NCBI RefSeq assembly: GCF_003751385.1
Contig: NZ_RJVA01000010.1
Span: 1-64,000, forward strand
Direction: 5' to 3'
Origin: Desulfosoma caldarium
GTDB taxonomy: Bacteria; Desulfobacterota; Syntrophobacteria; Syntrophobacterales; DSM-9756
DNA: 64,000 nucleotides
This document shows positions 46,019-54,968 of the stretch, piece after piece. Within the stretch, counting starts at the first letter, position 1; each line of letters starts with the position of its first letter. The notes beneath the pieces are model-generated. The model saw only the letters and a list, made by a program, of their open reading frames with translations. It had not been told where the DNA came from and ran no database searches. Position numbers and translations under genes: made by a program.

Positions 46019-46914
46019 ACCACGTCTTCCGGTCGAAAACGCACGCCGATTTCGTCTCGAGGTGGGCTGTAGATGTCCGGAAATTTGGGCAACGGATCCG
46101 CCTTTTGAATGGCTCGAAGCACGGAGTCGTCAAAAAGCTGGTTGCCGGACTTTTTTTCAAACTGCATCTTTTCGATCTTGCCATCCCGGCGCACCACAAT
46201 GATCACCACGGCTTCCAAGCCCTGCATCTTGACGAGGGATTGGGGAAGCACCCACTGTCTCTTAATGGCCGCCCAGACTTCCGTATAGTACAAACGCCGC
46301 GCCAAGGCCAGTTGGTCCTCGGAGCCTTCTGAACCCGAGGGTCCTGAAAAGCCCTTGGCCGCACCGCCCGTGCCGGAACCCTTCGGGGCAGATTCCTTGG
46401 CTTCGGAAGGCGAGGTTGATCCTCCAGCCGCCTGCTTGTTCGGCAGCCCTTCGGGCACGGCCGGCGCCTTGGGTCGTTGCGCCTTTTCCTTGGGCAAAAG
46501 TTGCTCCACGCTCTTGTCAATGGACGGCTTGATCACAGGCTCTAGGCTCGGGCCGGCCGTCGCCTCCAGCTTTTCCACTTGAGCGTCGGAAACCTTGAAA
46601 CCGTCCGCAAGGCGCTTCACGGGCACCACGGGGACTGGCACAGCCGCTTTTTGCGGCGCGCTGGAGGGGGCTTTGGGAGCCTTGACCGGAGTCGGAAGCC
46701 CAGTGCCACCGCCGACCGAATCCAGCCCCACTTCCCCAACGCTCACGAGTTTTACGGCGTAAAAGGGCATTACCACTGGCTTTCGCGGAAGCACATGGGG
46801 CAAAAAAACCACCACGAAGATCATGACCGCATGCACGGCAAGGGAAATCGCCATGCCAAAGAGCACGTCTCGACGGTGAAGACGCAAGCGATCGAAAGCG
46901 TCTGCAGCCATCAT
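46015..46914 (-). CDS. tolA: TolA-like protein with TonB C-terminal-like domain
   Basis: 299 aa inner-membrane protein with one N-terminal span (LFGMAISLAVHAVMIFVVVFL), a long Pro/Ala/Lys-rich periplasmic linker and a C-terminal TonB/TolA fold (VWAAIKRQWVLPQSL; VVIIVVRRDGKIEKMQFEKKSGN; DDSVLRAIQKADPLPKFP). It transmits proton-motive force from TolQR to Pal/TolB. The linker is shorter than in E. coli TolA. ATG 46914 is chosen; GTG 46917 or ATG 46911 are possible. Confidence 0.92.
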   Translation of the reverse strand: MMAADAFDRLRLHRRDVLFGMAISLAVHAVMIFVVVFLPHVLPRKPVVMPFYAVKLVSVGEVGLDSVGGGTGLPTPVKAPKAPSSAPQKAAVPVPVVPVKRLADGFKVSDAQVEKLEATAGPSLEPVIKPSIDKSVEQLLPKEKAQRPKAPAVPEGLPNKQAAGGSTSPSEAKESAPKGSGTGGAAKGFSGPSGSEGSEDQLALARRLYYTEVWAAIKRQWVLPQSLVKMQGLEAVVIIVVRRDGKIEKMQFEKKSGNQLFDDSVLRAIQKADPLPKFPDIYSPPRDEIGVRFRPEDVV

Positions 46915-46920
46915 CACAAT

Positions 46921-47352
46921 TTATCCGCCCGGTGCTTTATCGCGCCTCTCCCCCGACTCCGTCACCATGCCGATCTGATCGATGCCTGCCTGTCGTATGG
47001 TGCCCATGACTTCCATGACAAAGCCGTAGGGAAGAGAAGCGTCGGCCCTCAGAAAAACCCCTTGCTTGCCCCCTTTGTTTCGATAAATGGCACTCAGTTT
47101 GGGCCCAAGGGTGTCCATGTCCACGGCGTACTCGTTGATATAGACTTTTCTTTGGGCATCCACTGTGACCACCAACCTTTCCTCTTCCGAAGGGATGGCG
47201 GGCGCTTCCACATTGGGCAGATCCACATCGACACCCTGCATCATCATGGGCGCCGTCACCATGAAGATGATCAGCAACACCAGCATCACGTCCACAAAAG
47301 GCGTCACGTTGATCTCGGACATGAGCTGTCGAGAAGGGCCTTGGACTTTCAT
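46921..47352 (-). CDS. tolR: Biopolymer transport protein TolR (ExbD family)
   Basis: 143 aa inner-membrane protein with one span (VMLVLLIIFMVTAPMM) preceded by MSEINVTPFVDV, the ExbD/TolR signature with the membrane Asp needed for proton use. The periplasmic domain follows. The ATG at 47352 lies 12 nt after the tolQ stop. Operon context decides TolR over ExbD. Confidence 0.95.
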   Translation of the reverse strand: MKVQGPSRQLMSEINVTPFVDVMLVLLIIFMVTAPMMMQGVDVDLPNVEAPAIPSEEERLVVTVDAQRKVYINEYAVDMDTLGPKLSAIYRNKGGKQGVFLRADASLPYGFVMEVMGTIRQAGIDQIGMVTESGERRDKAPGG

Positions 47353-47363
47353 GAAGGCAACTC

Positions 47364-48197
47364 TCAGCGTGAGGTGCGCACAACGGCCGGGGACTCCTCG
47401 ACTACTTCCTTGGCCTGGGCGGCGGATCGCCGCATCCATTCACGCTTGAGCACGGTGTAGAGATCCCCTGCGAAGTATTGCATCTGCCCCTGAATCGCCT
47501 GAATACGGTTCATGAAGTAGTTAAAGAAAATGACGGCGGGAATGGCCGCAAAAAGCCCGATGGCCGTAGCCACCAGCGCTTCGGAAATGCCTGGCGCCAC
47601 CACGGCGAGATTGGCCGCCCCTTTCAACCCGATGTGATGAAAGGAGGTCATGATGCCCCAGACGGTGCCGAAGAGCCCGATGAACGGAGCCGTATTGCCC
47701 GTAGTGGCCAACAGGGAAAGAAAGCGCTCCAACCGCCGAACTTCCAAGAGCATGGCCCCTTCCATGGCCTTTTCCACCGTGCTCAGCGCCTCCTCGCCAT
47801 TCCACGCGGCCGGTTCGGCCGAACCCAAAGACTCCAGAAATTTCGTCACCCGCCCCCATTCGGTGTAGCCGGCCCGAAAAACTTGGGCCAAGTAACTATC
47901 GCTCAGCGCCTGGCTTTCTCGATACAATAACCCGAAGTTTTTTTTCTTCCGGTACAGTTCGTAAAAGTCTTCCGATTGCCTTTCGGCGCGACGAAACACC
48001 TTGAATTTCACCAGCACCACACCCCAACAGGCCAGGGACATGATCACCAGAGTCAGCAGCACCAGCTTGACCATGGGGCCGGCGTTCCAAATCATGTCCG
48101 CCACGCCGTTGCTGACGCCGGCCTTCGGAGCCGCCAACGCCACCGTTACCAACATGGGCGAAAACACAGTCGTCACAACCATGGAAACTACGCTCAC
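47364..48197 (-). CDS. tolQ: Tol-Pal system protein TolQ (MotA/ExbB family)
   Basis: 277 aa inner-membrane protein with three spans and the MotA/ExbB signature (FLSLLATTGNTAPFIGLFGTVWGIMTSF). With TolR it forms the proton-driven motor that drives constriction of the outer membrane at division. The N-terminus is extended by an extra hydrophobic stretch ending in ALAAPKAG. The GTG start at 48197 is kept, but ATG 48182 is possible as no strong ribosome site is visible. It follows the sirtuin gene by 12 nt. Confidence 0.94.
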   Translation of the reverse strand: MSVVSMVVTTVFSPMLVTVALAAPKAGVSNGVADMIWNAGPMVKLVLLTLVIMSLACWGVVLVKFKVFRRAERQSEDFYELYRKKKNFGLLYRESQALSDSYLAQVFRAGYTEWGRVTKFLESLGSAEPAAWNGEEALSTVEKAMEGAMLLEVRRLERFLSLLATTGNTAPFIGLFGTVWGIMTSFHHIGLKGAANLAVVAPGISEALVATAIGLFAAIPAVIFFNYFMNRIQAIQGQMQYFAGDLYTVLKREWMRRSAAQAKEVVEESPAVVRTSR

Positions 48198-48209
48198 TTT
48201 CTGTCGCCA

Positions 48210-48959
48210 TCACTCCAGGGACAGTCCCAAGGCCGAAACCATAGCCGGCAGAGCTTGTCCTGCCGGCATGGGAACGTGAAGATTGGTATGTATGGATGTC
48301 AGATCCGTCACGTTCGGATTGACCTCGATGACAAACGCTCCTCGGTCCTTGGCCATGAGAGGCAAATGAGAAGCCGGGGCCACGGTGGCTGATGTCCCGA
48401 CCACCAAAAGCACATCACAGCGCTCCATCATGTGCATCGCTTGAAGGTAAGCCGCCCGCGGAATGTCTTCTCCAAAAAAAACAAAATTGGGCCGCATGGG
48501 CCCGCCGCAGACGCATCGCGGAGGCACGTCCTGCACCTTGAGCGCCTCCCGCGGCACTTCCCGCCCACACCAATCACATCGAGCACTTCTCCCATGGCCG
48601 TGAAACTCTACCACATGACGGCTGCCCGCCCTCTGATGCAAGCTGTCCACGTTTTGCGTGATCACCCCTTTGAGGAAGCCTTCTCGTTCAAGCGTCGCCA
48701 GGGCGTAATGGGCTGCGTTGGGCGCCGCATCGATGAGCATATGCTCCATGTCTATCAGCATGCGCCAGACCTTGCCGGGGTTGGCGCGAAAGGAGCGAAT
48801 ATCCCCATACTCCATAGGATCGTACTTGGACCACAAACCGCCCGGACTTCGAAAGTCGGGAATGCCGCTTTCTACGGAAATGCCAGCCCCCGTAAGCGCC
48901 ACAGCCCAGGAACTCGCCTGGATTCGCTTGGCCGCCTCTTCAATGACCGATGGCCACAT
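48210..48959 (-). CDS. cobB: NAD-dependent protein deacylase, Sir2 family
   Basis: 249 aa sirtuin that removes acyl groups from protein lysines using NAD. The NAD motif GAGISVESGIPDFR is at 24-37, TQNVDSLHQRAG follows, the catalytic His is His120 in EFHGHG, and zinc Cys are 128, 131, 149 and 151. The N-terminus matches short bacterial class III/U-type sirtuins. It is the first gene in the minus-strand unit that continues into tolQ, with its own promoter. Confidence 0.96.
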   Translation of the reverse strand: MWPSVIEEAAKRIQASSWAVALTGAGISVESGIPDFRSPGGLWSKYDPMEYGDIRSFRANPGKVWRMLIDMEHMLIDAAPNAAHYALATLEREGFLKGVITQNVDSLHQRAGSRHVVEFHGHGRSARCDWCGREVPREALKVQDVPPRCVCGGPMRPNFVFFGEDIPRAAYLQAMHMMERCDVLLVVGTSATVAPASHLPLMAKDRGAFVIEVNPNVTDLTSIHTNLHVPMPAGQALPAMVSALGLSLE

Positions 48960-49009
48960 ACCCTTTACCTTTGAGCCACCCCACGGTAAAACATCTCATC
49001 AATAGAGCC

Positions 49010-49039
49010 ATCGTAATGGTGTTCTTCCAGCATTGTCAA
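49010..49039 (-). promoter_or_regulatory. Promoter of the cobB-tol-pal unit
   Basis: On the minus strand a perfect TTGACA (49034-49039) and TACGAT (49010-49015, four of six) are spaced 18 bp. The start codon of cobB is 51 nt downstream. No other promoter is evident up to tolQ. Confidence 0.6.
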
Positions 49040-49055
49040 GGATCCCCGTGAAGCC

Positions 49056-50186
49056 TCAGCGTTCGATGCGGAGCCTCTGACCGACTCGAATCATTGTCCC
49101 CTTGAGGCCGTTCCATCGCTTGATGTCCGAAATGGAAACATTGTAACGATCCGCTATGCGATGCAAGGTTTCTCCCCTTTTGACCTTATGAATGACCACC
49201 TGCGGCACCTTACACGAGGCCAAAAAGGATTCCAGCCCCTGTTCCAGAGCTTTGCCGTGACCTTCCGGCACACGCACACGATGGGTTCCCGGAGGAATGT
49301 TCCTGGTGGTGAAGGCGGGATTGAGCCGCTTAAATTCCCTGTAGGTGATGCCGGCTTTCTCAGCCAAAGCCACGATGGGAACCGTATATCGCGTGTTGAG
49401 GGTGACCACATCCACGCGCTCCGGAGGATAGCCCGCTCCGGGTGGCAAGGCATATCCGTACCTTTGGGGATTGGAAAACACGGCCTTGATGGCCAGAATA
49501 CGGAACACATAGCGTTCTGTTTCCAGAGGGAGCTTCAGTTGATAGTAGTCGCTCACCCCCTGAAGGGCCATCTCGTCGGAGACCCGCTTTTCGCCGCAGT
49601 TGTAGGCCGCGATGGCCAAAGTCCAATTGTTGAAACGCCGGTAAAGGTCGGCCAGATACCGAAGCGCACTGTCCGTGGCCATTTCAAAATCGTAGCGCTG
49701 ATCCAGCTGAGGGCTTTGATCCAGCCCATAACGAGAACCCGTGGACGGAATGAACTGCCACATGCCGACCGCTCCCGCGGGGGAGACGGCGCCGTGCCGC
49801 AGATCGCTTTCCGCCACCGCCACATATTTTAGATCTTCGGGAAGCCCTCGCCGGCGTAGTTCCTCTTCAAACCACGGAAAGAACCGCTCCGCCCTTTTCA
49901 GCCAAAGATAGACCTGGGCGTGCGAATACACGACGATAGTGAATTCCTGATCAAACCGTTCCAGCACATCACGGTTGCCCAAGGGCACGGGTTCGCCGCA
50001 CAGGTCCATGTTGGCAGGAGGTGCCACGTATGGCGCCATGAAGGCCGTAGGCTCAGATGACGTGGAGGGTTGGACAGGCGGAGCCGTCACACCCGCCTTC
50101 GGTTCCTGAGCTTGCTTGGTCGCAAAGCCCGAACAGGAAAAGGCCACCAGGCTCATCATTGCCGTGAGCACAATACGCCAACGCAT
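49056..50186 (-). CDS. LysM-containing lytic murein transglycosylase (MltD-like)
   Basis: 376 aa exported enzyme that cleaves glycan strands of peptidoglycan. N-terminal signal with a possible lipobox (VAFSC). The SLT domain shows the catalytic Glu-Ser pair in AVAESDLRHGAVSPAGAVG, then MWQFIPSTGSRYGL and AIAAYNCGEKRV. A C-terminal LysM repeat (HKVKRGETLHRIADRYNVSI to RVGQRLRI) binds the wall. The ATG at 50186 has AAGGAGG 7 nt upstream. It follows ndk by 26 nt. Confidence 0.95.
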   Translation of the reverse strand: MRWRIVLTAMMSLVAFSCSGFATKQAQEPKAGVTAPPVQPSTSSEPTAFMAPYVAPPANMDLCGEPVPLGNRDVLERFDQEFTIVVYSHAQVYLWLKRAERFFPWFEEELRRRGLPEDLKYVAVAESDLRHGAVSPAGAVGMWQFIPSTGSRYGLDQSPQLDQRYDFEMATDSALRYLADLYRRFNNWTLAIAAYNCGEKRVSDEMALQGVSDYYQLKLPLETERYVFRILAIKAVFSNPQRYGYALPPGAGYPPERVDVVTLNTRYTVPIVALAEKAGITYREFKRLNPAFTTRNIPPGTHRVRVPEGHGKALEQGLESFLASCKVPQVVIHKVKRGETLHRIADRYNVSISDIKRWNGLKGTMIRVGQRLRIER

Positions 50187-50212
50187 GGCACGCCTCCTTG
50201 AGACCAACCGTT

Positions 50213-50629
50213 CTAACGCATGAGTTCCAGTTCACTGAAAAAAAACGCGATCTCCTTGGCCGCCGTTTCCGGTTTGTCAGAACCATGCACCGTGTTCTTT
50301 TCCACATCCAGCCCGTACTCTTTGCGAATGGTTCCCTCGGCGGCCTGCGCCGGATTGGTGTCGCCCATAATGTCCCGGTTGCGCTGAATGGCATTGGGGC
50401 CTTCCAGGACCATGACCACCACGGGTCCCGAAGACATATAGGAAGTGAGGCTGTCAAAAAAAGGCCGGTCCTTGTGCATGGCATAAAACGCTTCCGCTTC
50501 CTTCTTGCTGAGCCACAGCCGTTTCATGCCCGCGATGCGAAATCCTTCGCTCTCAAAGCGCCCCACGATGGTGCCCACCAGATTCCTTTGCACACCGTCC
50601 GGTTTGATGATCGACAATGTCCTTTCCAT
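50213..50629 (-). CDS. ndk: Nucleoside diphosphate kinase
   Basis: 138 aa kinase that balances nucleoside triphosphate pools. [19 protein letters not shown] starts the protein, and the phosphorylated His is in [20 protein letters not shown]. Length is the family norm. An upstream AAGGAGGG precedes the ATG. It forms a two-gene unit with the transglycosylase. Confidence 0.98.
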   Translation of the reverse strand: MERTLSIIKPDGVQRNLVGTIVGRFESEGFRIAGMKRLWLSKKEAEAFYAMHKDRPFFDSLTSYMSSGPVVVMVLEGPNAIQRNRDIMGDTNPAQAAEGTIRKEYGLDVEKNTVHGSDKPETAAKEIAFFFSELELMR

Positions 50630-51377
50630 CCTTTCATGCCCTCCTTCGCTTTGAACTTTCTCCACATGGCCAGCACGGGGAAGGGGCACACCTAAGCCAC
50701 GCTTCGGAAGCCCTCTCCTCCGGCTCTCTGGCCGCACCATCATCGTCCTGGCTATTTGTCCCACAAAGGATCACTCGCTTCACGCAGCGTCCGGCCATCA
50801 TCCTGGGGGGATGCTTCCCCACAAAAGAGGGCCCGAAACCAAAACTCTGCAAGAAGTTCTGGACTCCCGTTTGCACGGGAGTGACGATCTGGCGCCCTTC
50901 CTGGCCCTTGATGATGAGTCTAGACTCCAGCTTGCGCAAGGGCGAGGGCGTGGGAAATTCTCGGTAGGCTTCCAAGAGGCTTTTTCATAATCACCGTTTC
51001 CCCACTCCGAGCAGTTCGCGAGCCCCTCGCCTTGAGTGAATGGGTTTCCCACTCCTTGTGAGCCTTTTCCCCTGGGAGCTAGGGCGCTTCGCTGGCCCTT
51101 TGTGAAGGTTGAAGAGTCTTGCTTCTGGAAGAATCCTCCCATGGACTCCGCGCTTAGGCGCCTCGCCAAGCATTTGTCTGAGAACAACCTGCGGTTTCAG
51201 CCTGCAGAAAACGCCGTTCCCGCAGGGTACCCTTTGGGACAGGCTCCTAGTGCTTTGCCCACAAGGAAATGTCAAGGAGAATCCATGGAGTTTTCGCGCC
51301 CCGCGATCGATCTTCGTCTTGGCCACGACATCAGACACCGAACGGCGGGGCGACGGGATCGGCCCAAGGCTCAAGCC
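50630..51377. other. Gene-poor interval with repeat-like sequence
   Basis: About 750 nt between ndk and the cytochrome c3 gene hold no convincing gene on either strand. Frames here are short and lack ribosome sites or recognisable motifs. It contains a REP-like palindrome (50859-50886) and a related half element (about 50930-50950), followed by a T-rich GGCTTTTTCATAATC. The 51000-51370 part may be remnant coding sequence, but I cannot identify it. Confidence 0.5.
50859..50886. repeat. REP-like intergenic palindrome
   Basis: CTGGACTCCCGT-TTGC-ACGGGAGTGACG resembles the widespread intergenic CTGGATTCCCGC..GCGGGAATGACG palindromes. A second, partial copy (CTAGACTCCAGCTTGCGCAAGG) starts near 50930. 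Such elements are usually non-coding and often mobilised by RAYT proteins. Confidence 0.6.
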
Positions 51378-51755
51378 TCAGCGCTTATGACATTGGCCAC
51401 ACATGACAGGCAGGTTACGCCCCTCACGGGCGTGCAGGCGTTCATGACACGACATGCATTGTTCATGGAAAGCCCTTTGAAGAGGCACAGGGTTGGAAAC
51501 GGAGGAATGGCCATGGCAGTCGGCGCACTTCTGGCCTTCACTGCCCTTGTTGGCACCGTAGGCATCGTAGTCGTGATGACACAGGGTACACTCCACGAGC
51601 TGAGCATGCCTTTCGTGGGGAAAGGAAACGGGCGACCGCTTCAGCCCTTTGGGGTCGTCGCCTTTTAAGACCATCACCTCGTCCTGGCACCACGCCCACG
51701 TCCCCAAAAATACCGCGATACAGCACACCACAAGGATTCGAACACTGCGTTTCAT
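51378..51755 (-). CDS. Tetraheme cytochrome c3 family protein (TmcA-like)
   Basis: 125 aa periplasmic electron carrier with a signal peptide (RILVVCCIAVFLGTWAWC). Four CxxCH heme sites are at 56-60 (CTLCH), 77-81 (CADCH), 100-104 (CMSCH) and 119-123 (CGQCH), with extra His near each for the sixth ligand (for example His47, His50, His61). Class III cytochromes carry electrons from periplasmic hydrogenases and formate dehydrogenases. GGAGG precedes the ATG. Downstream position in the cluster with HdrD-like and cytochrome-b-like genes suggests a Tmc-type complex. Confidence 0.93.
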   Translation of the reverse strand: MKRSVRILVVCCIAVFLGTWAWCQDEVMVLKGDDPKGLKRSPVSFPHERHAQLVECTLCHHDYDAYGANKGSEGQKCADCHGHSSVSNPVPLQRAFHEQCMSCHERLHAREGRNLPVMCGQCHKR

Positions 51756-51836
51756 GAAACCTCCTGCCGTCTATGCCATGAGGACCCCGCTTTTTCAAGA
51801 TGGCCTTATGGTGAACCCCATGCTCAAACACATTGT

Positions 51837-52367
51837 CTAAGTCATCTTTCGCTTTCGTTTTTTGGCCCGGACGTGTTCCTCAACTTTTTCCAGAGCCAGC
51901 CGTTGCTTTGGAGAAGTCACAATGGAAACCTGACAGGGAGCGCGCAGGGACACCTCCTGAGCATTTTGCCCAAGATGAGGCTTTTCCAGATCCAAAGGCG
52001 CTTTTGCATCATGGATGGTGTACGGGCCGAGGACAATCAGGTCCACCTTTTCTTTGCGCGCGAACCGGCAAATTTCCACCCAGGGAATGCCCGCCCGCAC
52101 TTCGACCCGCACATTGCGCGGATCTTCCCGTTCAATGCGAATCAAGTAGTATTCTCGAAGTTTTTTCTTTAGTTTTTCAATGACTTCAGGTCCTGCCCAG
52201 GTTTCCCCGTCTTCGGTGATCACGTGCCCCGAATACCTGTGCCGGGACTCCAGCACATGGAGGATGATCAGTTCCGCCTCGGACCGTTCCGCAAGATCCA
52301 ACGCCGCGGCAAAGGCGTAATCCGAACTGGCATAGAGATCGGCGCAAAAGAGTATCTTTCGATACAT
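51837..52367 (-). CDS. Universal stress protein (UspA family)
   Basis: 176 aa soluble protein with a UspA fold: MYRKILFCADLYASSDYAFAAAL at the start, LIILHVLES, then DLIVLGPYTIHD and CQVSIVTSP. The usual ATP-binding GxxGxxxxx(S/T) is replaced by a divergent GPYTIHDAKAPLD, so nucleotide binding is uncertain. The C-terminus is very basic (KVEEHVRAKKRKRK). It lies between the FeS gene and the cytochrome c3 gene on the same strand. Confidence 0.88.
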   Translation of the reverse strand: MYRKILFCADLYASSDYAFAAALDLAERSEAELIILHVLESRHRYSGHVITEDGETWAGPEVIEKLKKKLREYYLIRIEREDPRNVRVEVRAGIPWVEICRFARKEKVDLIVLGPYTIHDAKAPLDLEKPHLGQNAQEVSLRAPCQVSIVTSPKQRLALEKVEEHVRAKKRKRKMT

Positions 52368-52665
52368 ACCTCATCCTCCCTTCGTCCCTGGTTCCCCATG
52401 CCCGGACCTTGCCCCTTGGATCACCACGGCCCGGCCGTTTCATTCCACAAAGCTTTACCCAATGCCCTGCCAGGCTGTCCCGTTATGCTCCATTGGCAGG
52501 GGGCACGGGGCTCGTCGCGACACACGCCGCAGCACGGCGCCGCGCCCCGAGGCCCTTGCCCGAAACGAAACGCTCAACCCGCCGACACGTCATACTCGAA
52601 CAAGCTGCCAGGGCTTGAGCGGGCAAGAGCTTTCTTAGTGCTAGCTCCCCACGGCTTGGACTTGC
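52368..52665. other. Intergenic interval, no gene seen
   Basis: Nearly 300 nt between the FeS-protein gene and the UspA gene. It is GC-rich, with short complementary stretches around 52500-52560, but I see no supported gene, tRNA or terminator. It may hold the start site of a separate UspA-cytochrome transcript. Confidence 0.4.
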
Positions 52666-54012
52666 CTAGGTTTGCTCTTCGTCGCCTCCATTGTCTTCGG
52701 GTTGAAATTTTTCCGGAACCACCATGAGTTCGCAGATGATTTCCTTGAGCGACATGACCTTAACGCCCAATTGATATTCCTTGTTAAGGTCACTGATTTG
52801 GTCGAAGCAGTTGTGGCAGGGAGTAATGACGATCTTGGCCCCCGTAGCGCGAATCTGTTCGGCTTTCACACGCCCCGACGCCATGCGGCGCGCCTTGTAT
52901 TCCGGCCCCATGGGAATGTAACCACCTCCGCCGCCGCAGCAGTGGTTATGGTCCCGATTGGGATGCATGTCGCGAAAATCTTCGGCCAGAAACTGCACCA
53001 GCTTGCGTCCCTCTTCCCACAGGCCTCCGTTGCGTGACACGTTGCACGGATCTTGATAGGTTACAGGTTCTTTCAATCGCTTGGCCGGATCGATGCGAAG
53101 GCGGCCGTCTCGAATATATTCGTAGAACAACTGCACCGAATGCACGATGGGTACCGGAGGCTTTCCATCAGGGTAGCCTGCCAGATAAGGGCCTTCAAAG
53201 AGGGCCGAACGGTAAGCGTGGCCGCATTCGGTAATGAGAATGGCCTGCACGCCCAGTTCCACCGCCTTTTCATACATCGTGCGCACCACCTGGCCGGCCA
53301 AGGCGCGATCGCCCGCAAACATGGGCAAATTGGTGCAGTCCCACCCCGTGGACGGCATGGTCCAGTCCTCTTCGGCCACGGTAAGAATCTTGGCGGCCAT
53401 GGCCAAATCCTGAGGATAAAACATGGGTTCTCGAGGGTTGACCGTATACATGTACTTGGCCCCTTTTTTGTCGATGGGAATGGTCACCCCCTTGATTTCA
53501 TCTTGGCTCTCCTCCGCCATCCACTCGCAGGTGTCCACAAAGTCTTCGGTGCTCATGCCCATTTGGTTGCCCGTTTTGCGATAGTTGACCACGGCTCGAG
53601 CCAATCCCTGGGGCGTGATGCCCTGGGAGTAGAGAATGGTTCGCGTGGTGGCAATGAGGGTGGCCACATCGATGCCAAAGGGACAATACATGGAGCAGCG
53701 CTTGCACGTCGTGCATTCACCCCAGACAATGTCGGCGCATCGATGCAGAAAATCCCAATCCACATGGCCTCGACGCTGATAGAGTTCGCCCAGGGTGGCC
53801 TTGAACTTGTACGCCGGGCTCAGTCGAGGGTTGCGGTTATGGGCCAAATAGAAAAAGCAGCTTTCCGCACACAGGCCGCATCGCGAACAAATGCTGAGCC
53901 AGGTGCGAATGCGCGCTCCATTGTTGGCTTCCAGGATCTGCTGAATCTTTTTCACGTCCACCGGATGAACTTCAACGTTTCCAGGTTCCACAGCCGCCGC
54001 TTGATGGCTCAT
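52666..54012 (-). CDS. HdrD/DsrK-like iron-sulfur subunit (TmcB-like)
   Basis: 448 aa cytoplasmic-face redox protein. Two [4Fe-4S] motifs are Cys42, 45, 48, 52 and Cys100, 103, 106, 110 (CTTCKRCSMYCPFGID). The C-terminal half has CCG-type elements that in HdrB/HdrD bind a noncubane cluster: DPCNVSRNGG, NHCCGGGGGY and TPCHNCFDQ. Relatives are DsrK, HmcF and TmcB, which couple membrane electron flow to a cytoplasmic disulfide or thiol. The ATG at 54012 has GGTGGAG upstream. It follows the membrane subunit gene by 34 nt. Confidence 0.9.
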   Translation of the reverse strand: MSHQAAAVEPGNVEVHPVDVKKIQQILEANNGARIRTWLSICSRCGLCAESCFFYLAHNRNPRLSPAYKFKATLGELYQRRGHVDWDFLHRCADIVWGECTTCKRCSMYCPFGIDVATLIATTRTILYSQGITPQGLARAVVNYRKTGNQMGMSTEDFVDTCEWMAEESQDEIKGVTIPIDKKGAKYMYTVNPREPMFYPQDLAMAAKILTVAEEDWTMPSTGWDCTNLPMFAGDRALAGQVVRTMYEKAVELGVQAILITECGHAYRSALFEGPYLAGYPDGKPPVPIVHSVQLFYEYIRDGRLRIDPAKRLKEPVTYQDPCNVSRNGGLWEEGRKLVQFLAEDFRDMHPNRDHNHCCGGGGGYIPMGPEYKARRMASGRVKAEQIRATGAKIVITPCHNCFDQISDLNKEYQLGVKVMSLKEIICELMVVPEKFQPEDNGGDEEQT

Positions 54013-54046
54013 TTTTTTCACTCCACCCTCTTCAAACCGTCCCGTC

Positions 54047-54706
54047 TTACCACGCCCTCGCGCCGCGCCGAGCTCCCATCTCAAAGCCAATAAAGGCGCG
54101 AGTGAAGAAAAACAGCACCATGTGCCCCAGCTTGGTGAATGGAATAAGGACAAGAAGAATCTCTCCCGAAAGGACATGGAGAACCATCATCACCTCATAG
54201 GGTCCCCATTGGCGGTAGGCCAAAAAACCGGTGACAAAGGGCGCCAGCGTAAGCGTCAACAAGGTAAAGTCCCACGCTGTGGTCAAAATCCGCACCTCCG
54301 GGCGCACCAGCCGCCGAATTCCCAGAAAGAGGCCGCAGGCCAAGACTACCATCGTGAGCCCGTCCGCCCACGCATCGCTCATGGACCACAAGCTCACCCC
54401 AAAAGCCCGGTCCCACAAAAGGTTATGCGCGGAAAGGAAAAGAGGCACGGCCAGCAGCCCCACATGAAACACAATAAAGACGGCGCTGAACACAGGCTGC
54501 AAGCGCATGGAAGCACTTCCCCAAGGAAGAAGCCAATGGACGATGGACTTGAACGCCCAGCGCCAGTCCATGTGGTTATAAAACACGCGATCCCGTTCGC
54601 GGCTGAGCCCATAGAGAAAGGCCAGCCGCACCCCAAGACCTCCCAGAAAAACGACGAACGTCACCCACAGCGCCGGTCCCGTCAAAAACGCATACCACGT
54701 CTGCAT
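54047..54706 (-). CDS. Cytochrome-b-like membrane subunit (TmcC/DsrM/NarI-like)
   Basis: 219 aa inner-membrane protein with about five spans. Membrane histidines that could bind heme b are in SIVHWLLP, IVFHVGLLAVP, LSAHNLLW, VLHVLSGEI and LGHMVLFFF. This fits the NarI/DsrM/TmcC family of quinone-interacting subunits. It is first of the cluster, followed by the HdrD/DsrK-like gene, so the pair would form a membrane redox module. Shorter than DsrM (about 330 aa), closer to TmcC. Confidence 0.82.
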   Translation of the reverse strand: MQTWYAFLTGPALWVTFVVFLGGLGVRLAFLYGLSRERDRVFYNHMDWRWAFKSIVHWLLPWGSASMRLQPVFSAVFIVFHVGLLAVPLFLSAHNLLWDRAFGVSLWSMSDAWADGLTMVVLACGLFLGIRRLVRPEVRILTTAWDFTLLTLTLAPFVTGFLAYRQWGPYEVMMVLHVLSGEILLVLIPFTKLGHMVLFFFTRAFIGFEMGARRGARAW

Positions 54707-54968
54707 GCCCCATCCCCTGCCGTCTTCTGAGTTCCCAATTGGTGATCAATGCCTGGACGATCTCACCAGCATCGGCCCCTTGAAATTCCCCAAGACGCCC
54801 TTCGATCTCAAGCCCATGGACAAGAATGTTAAAAACCTGGTAGGCTACTGCTGCTTTTGCCTGCACCGCTCATTCGATCGGCACAACATTAACGGCCTCC
54901 ATGAGGACGGTCAAGACTGCCCGCTTATTTTGTGCATTTCTGAACGCCATTCATGACAGGAGGAAAAC

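Noticed and set aside
54576-54866. 96 aa minus-strand frame upstream of the TmcC-like gene
   Set aside because: Overlaps the start of the membrane gene, has no ribosome site or motifs.
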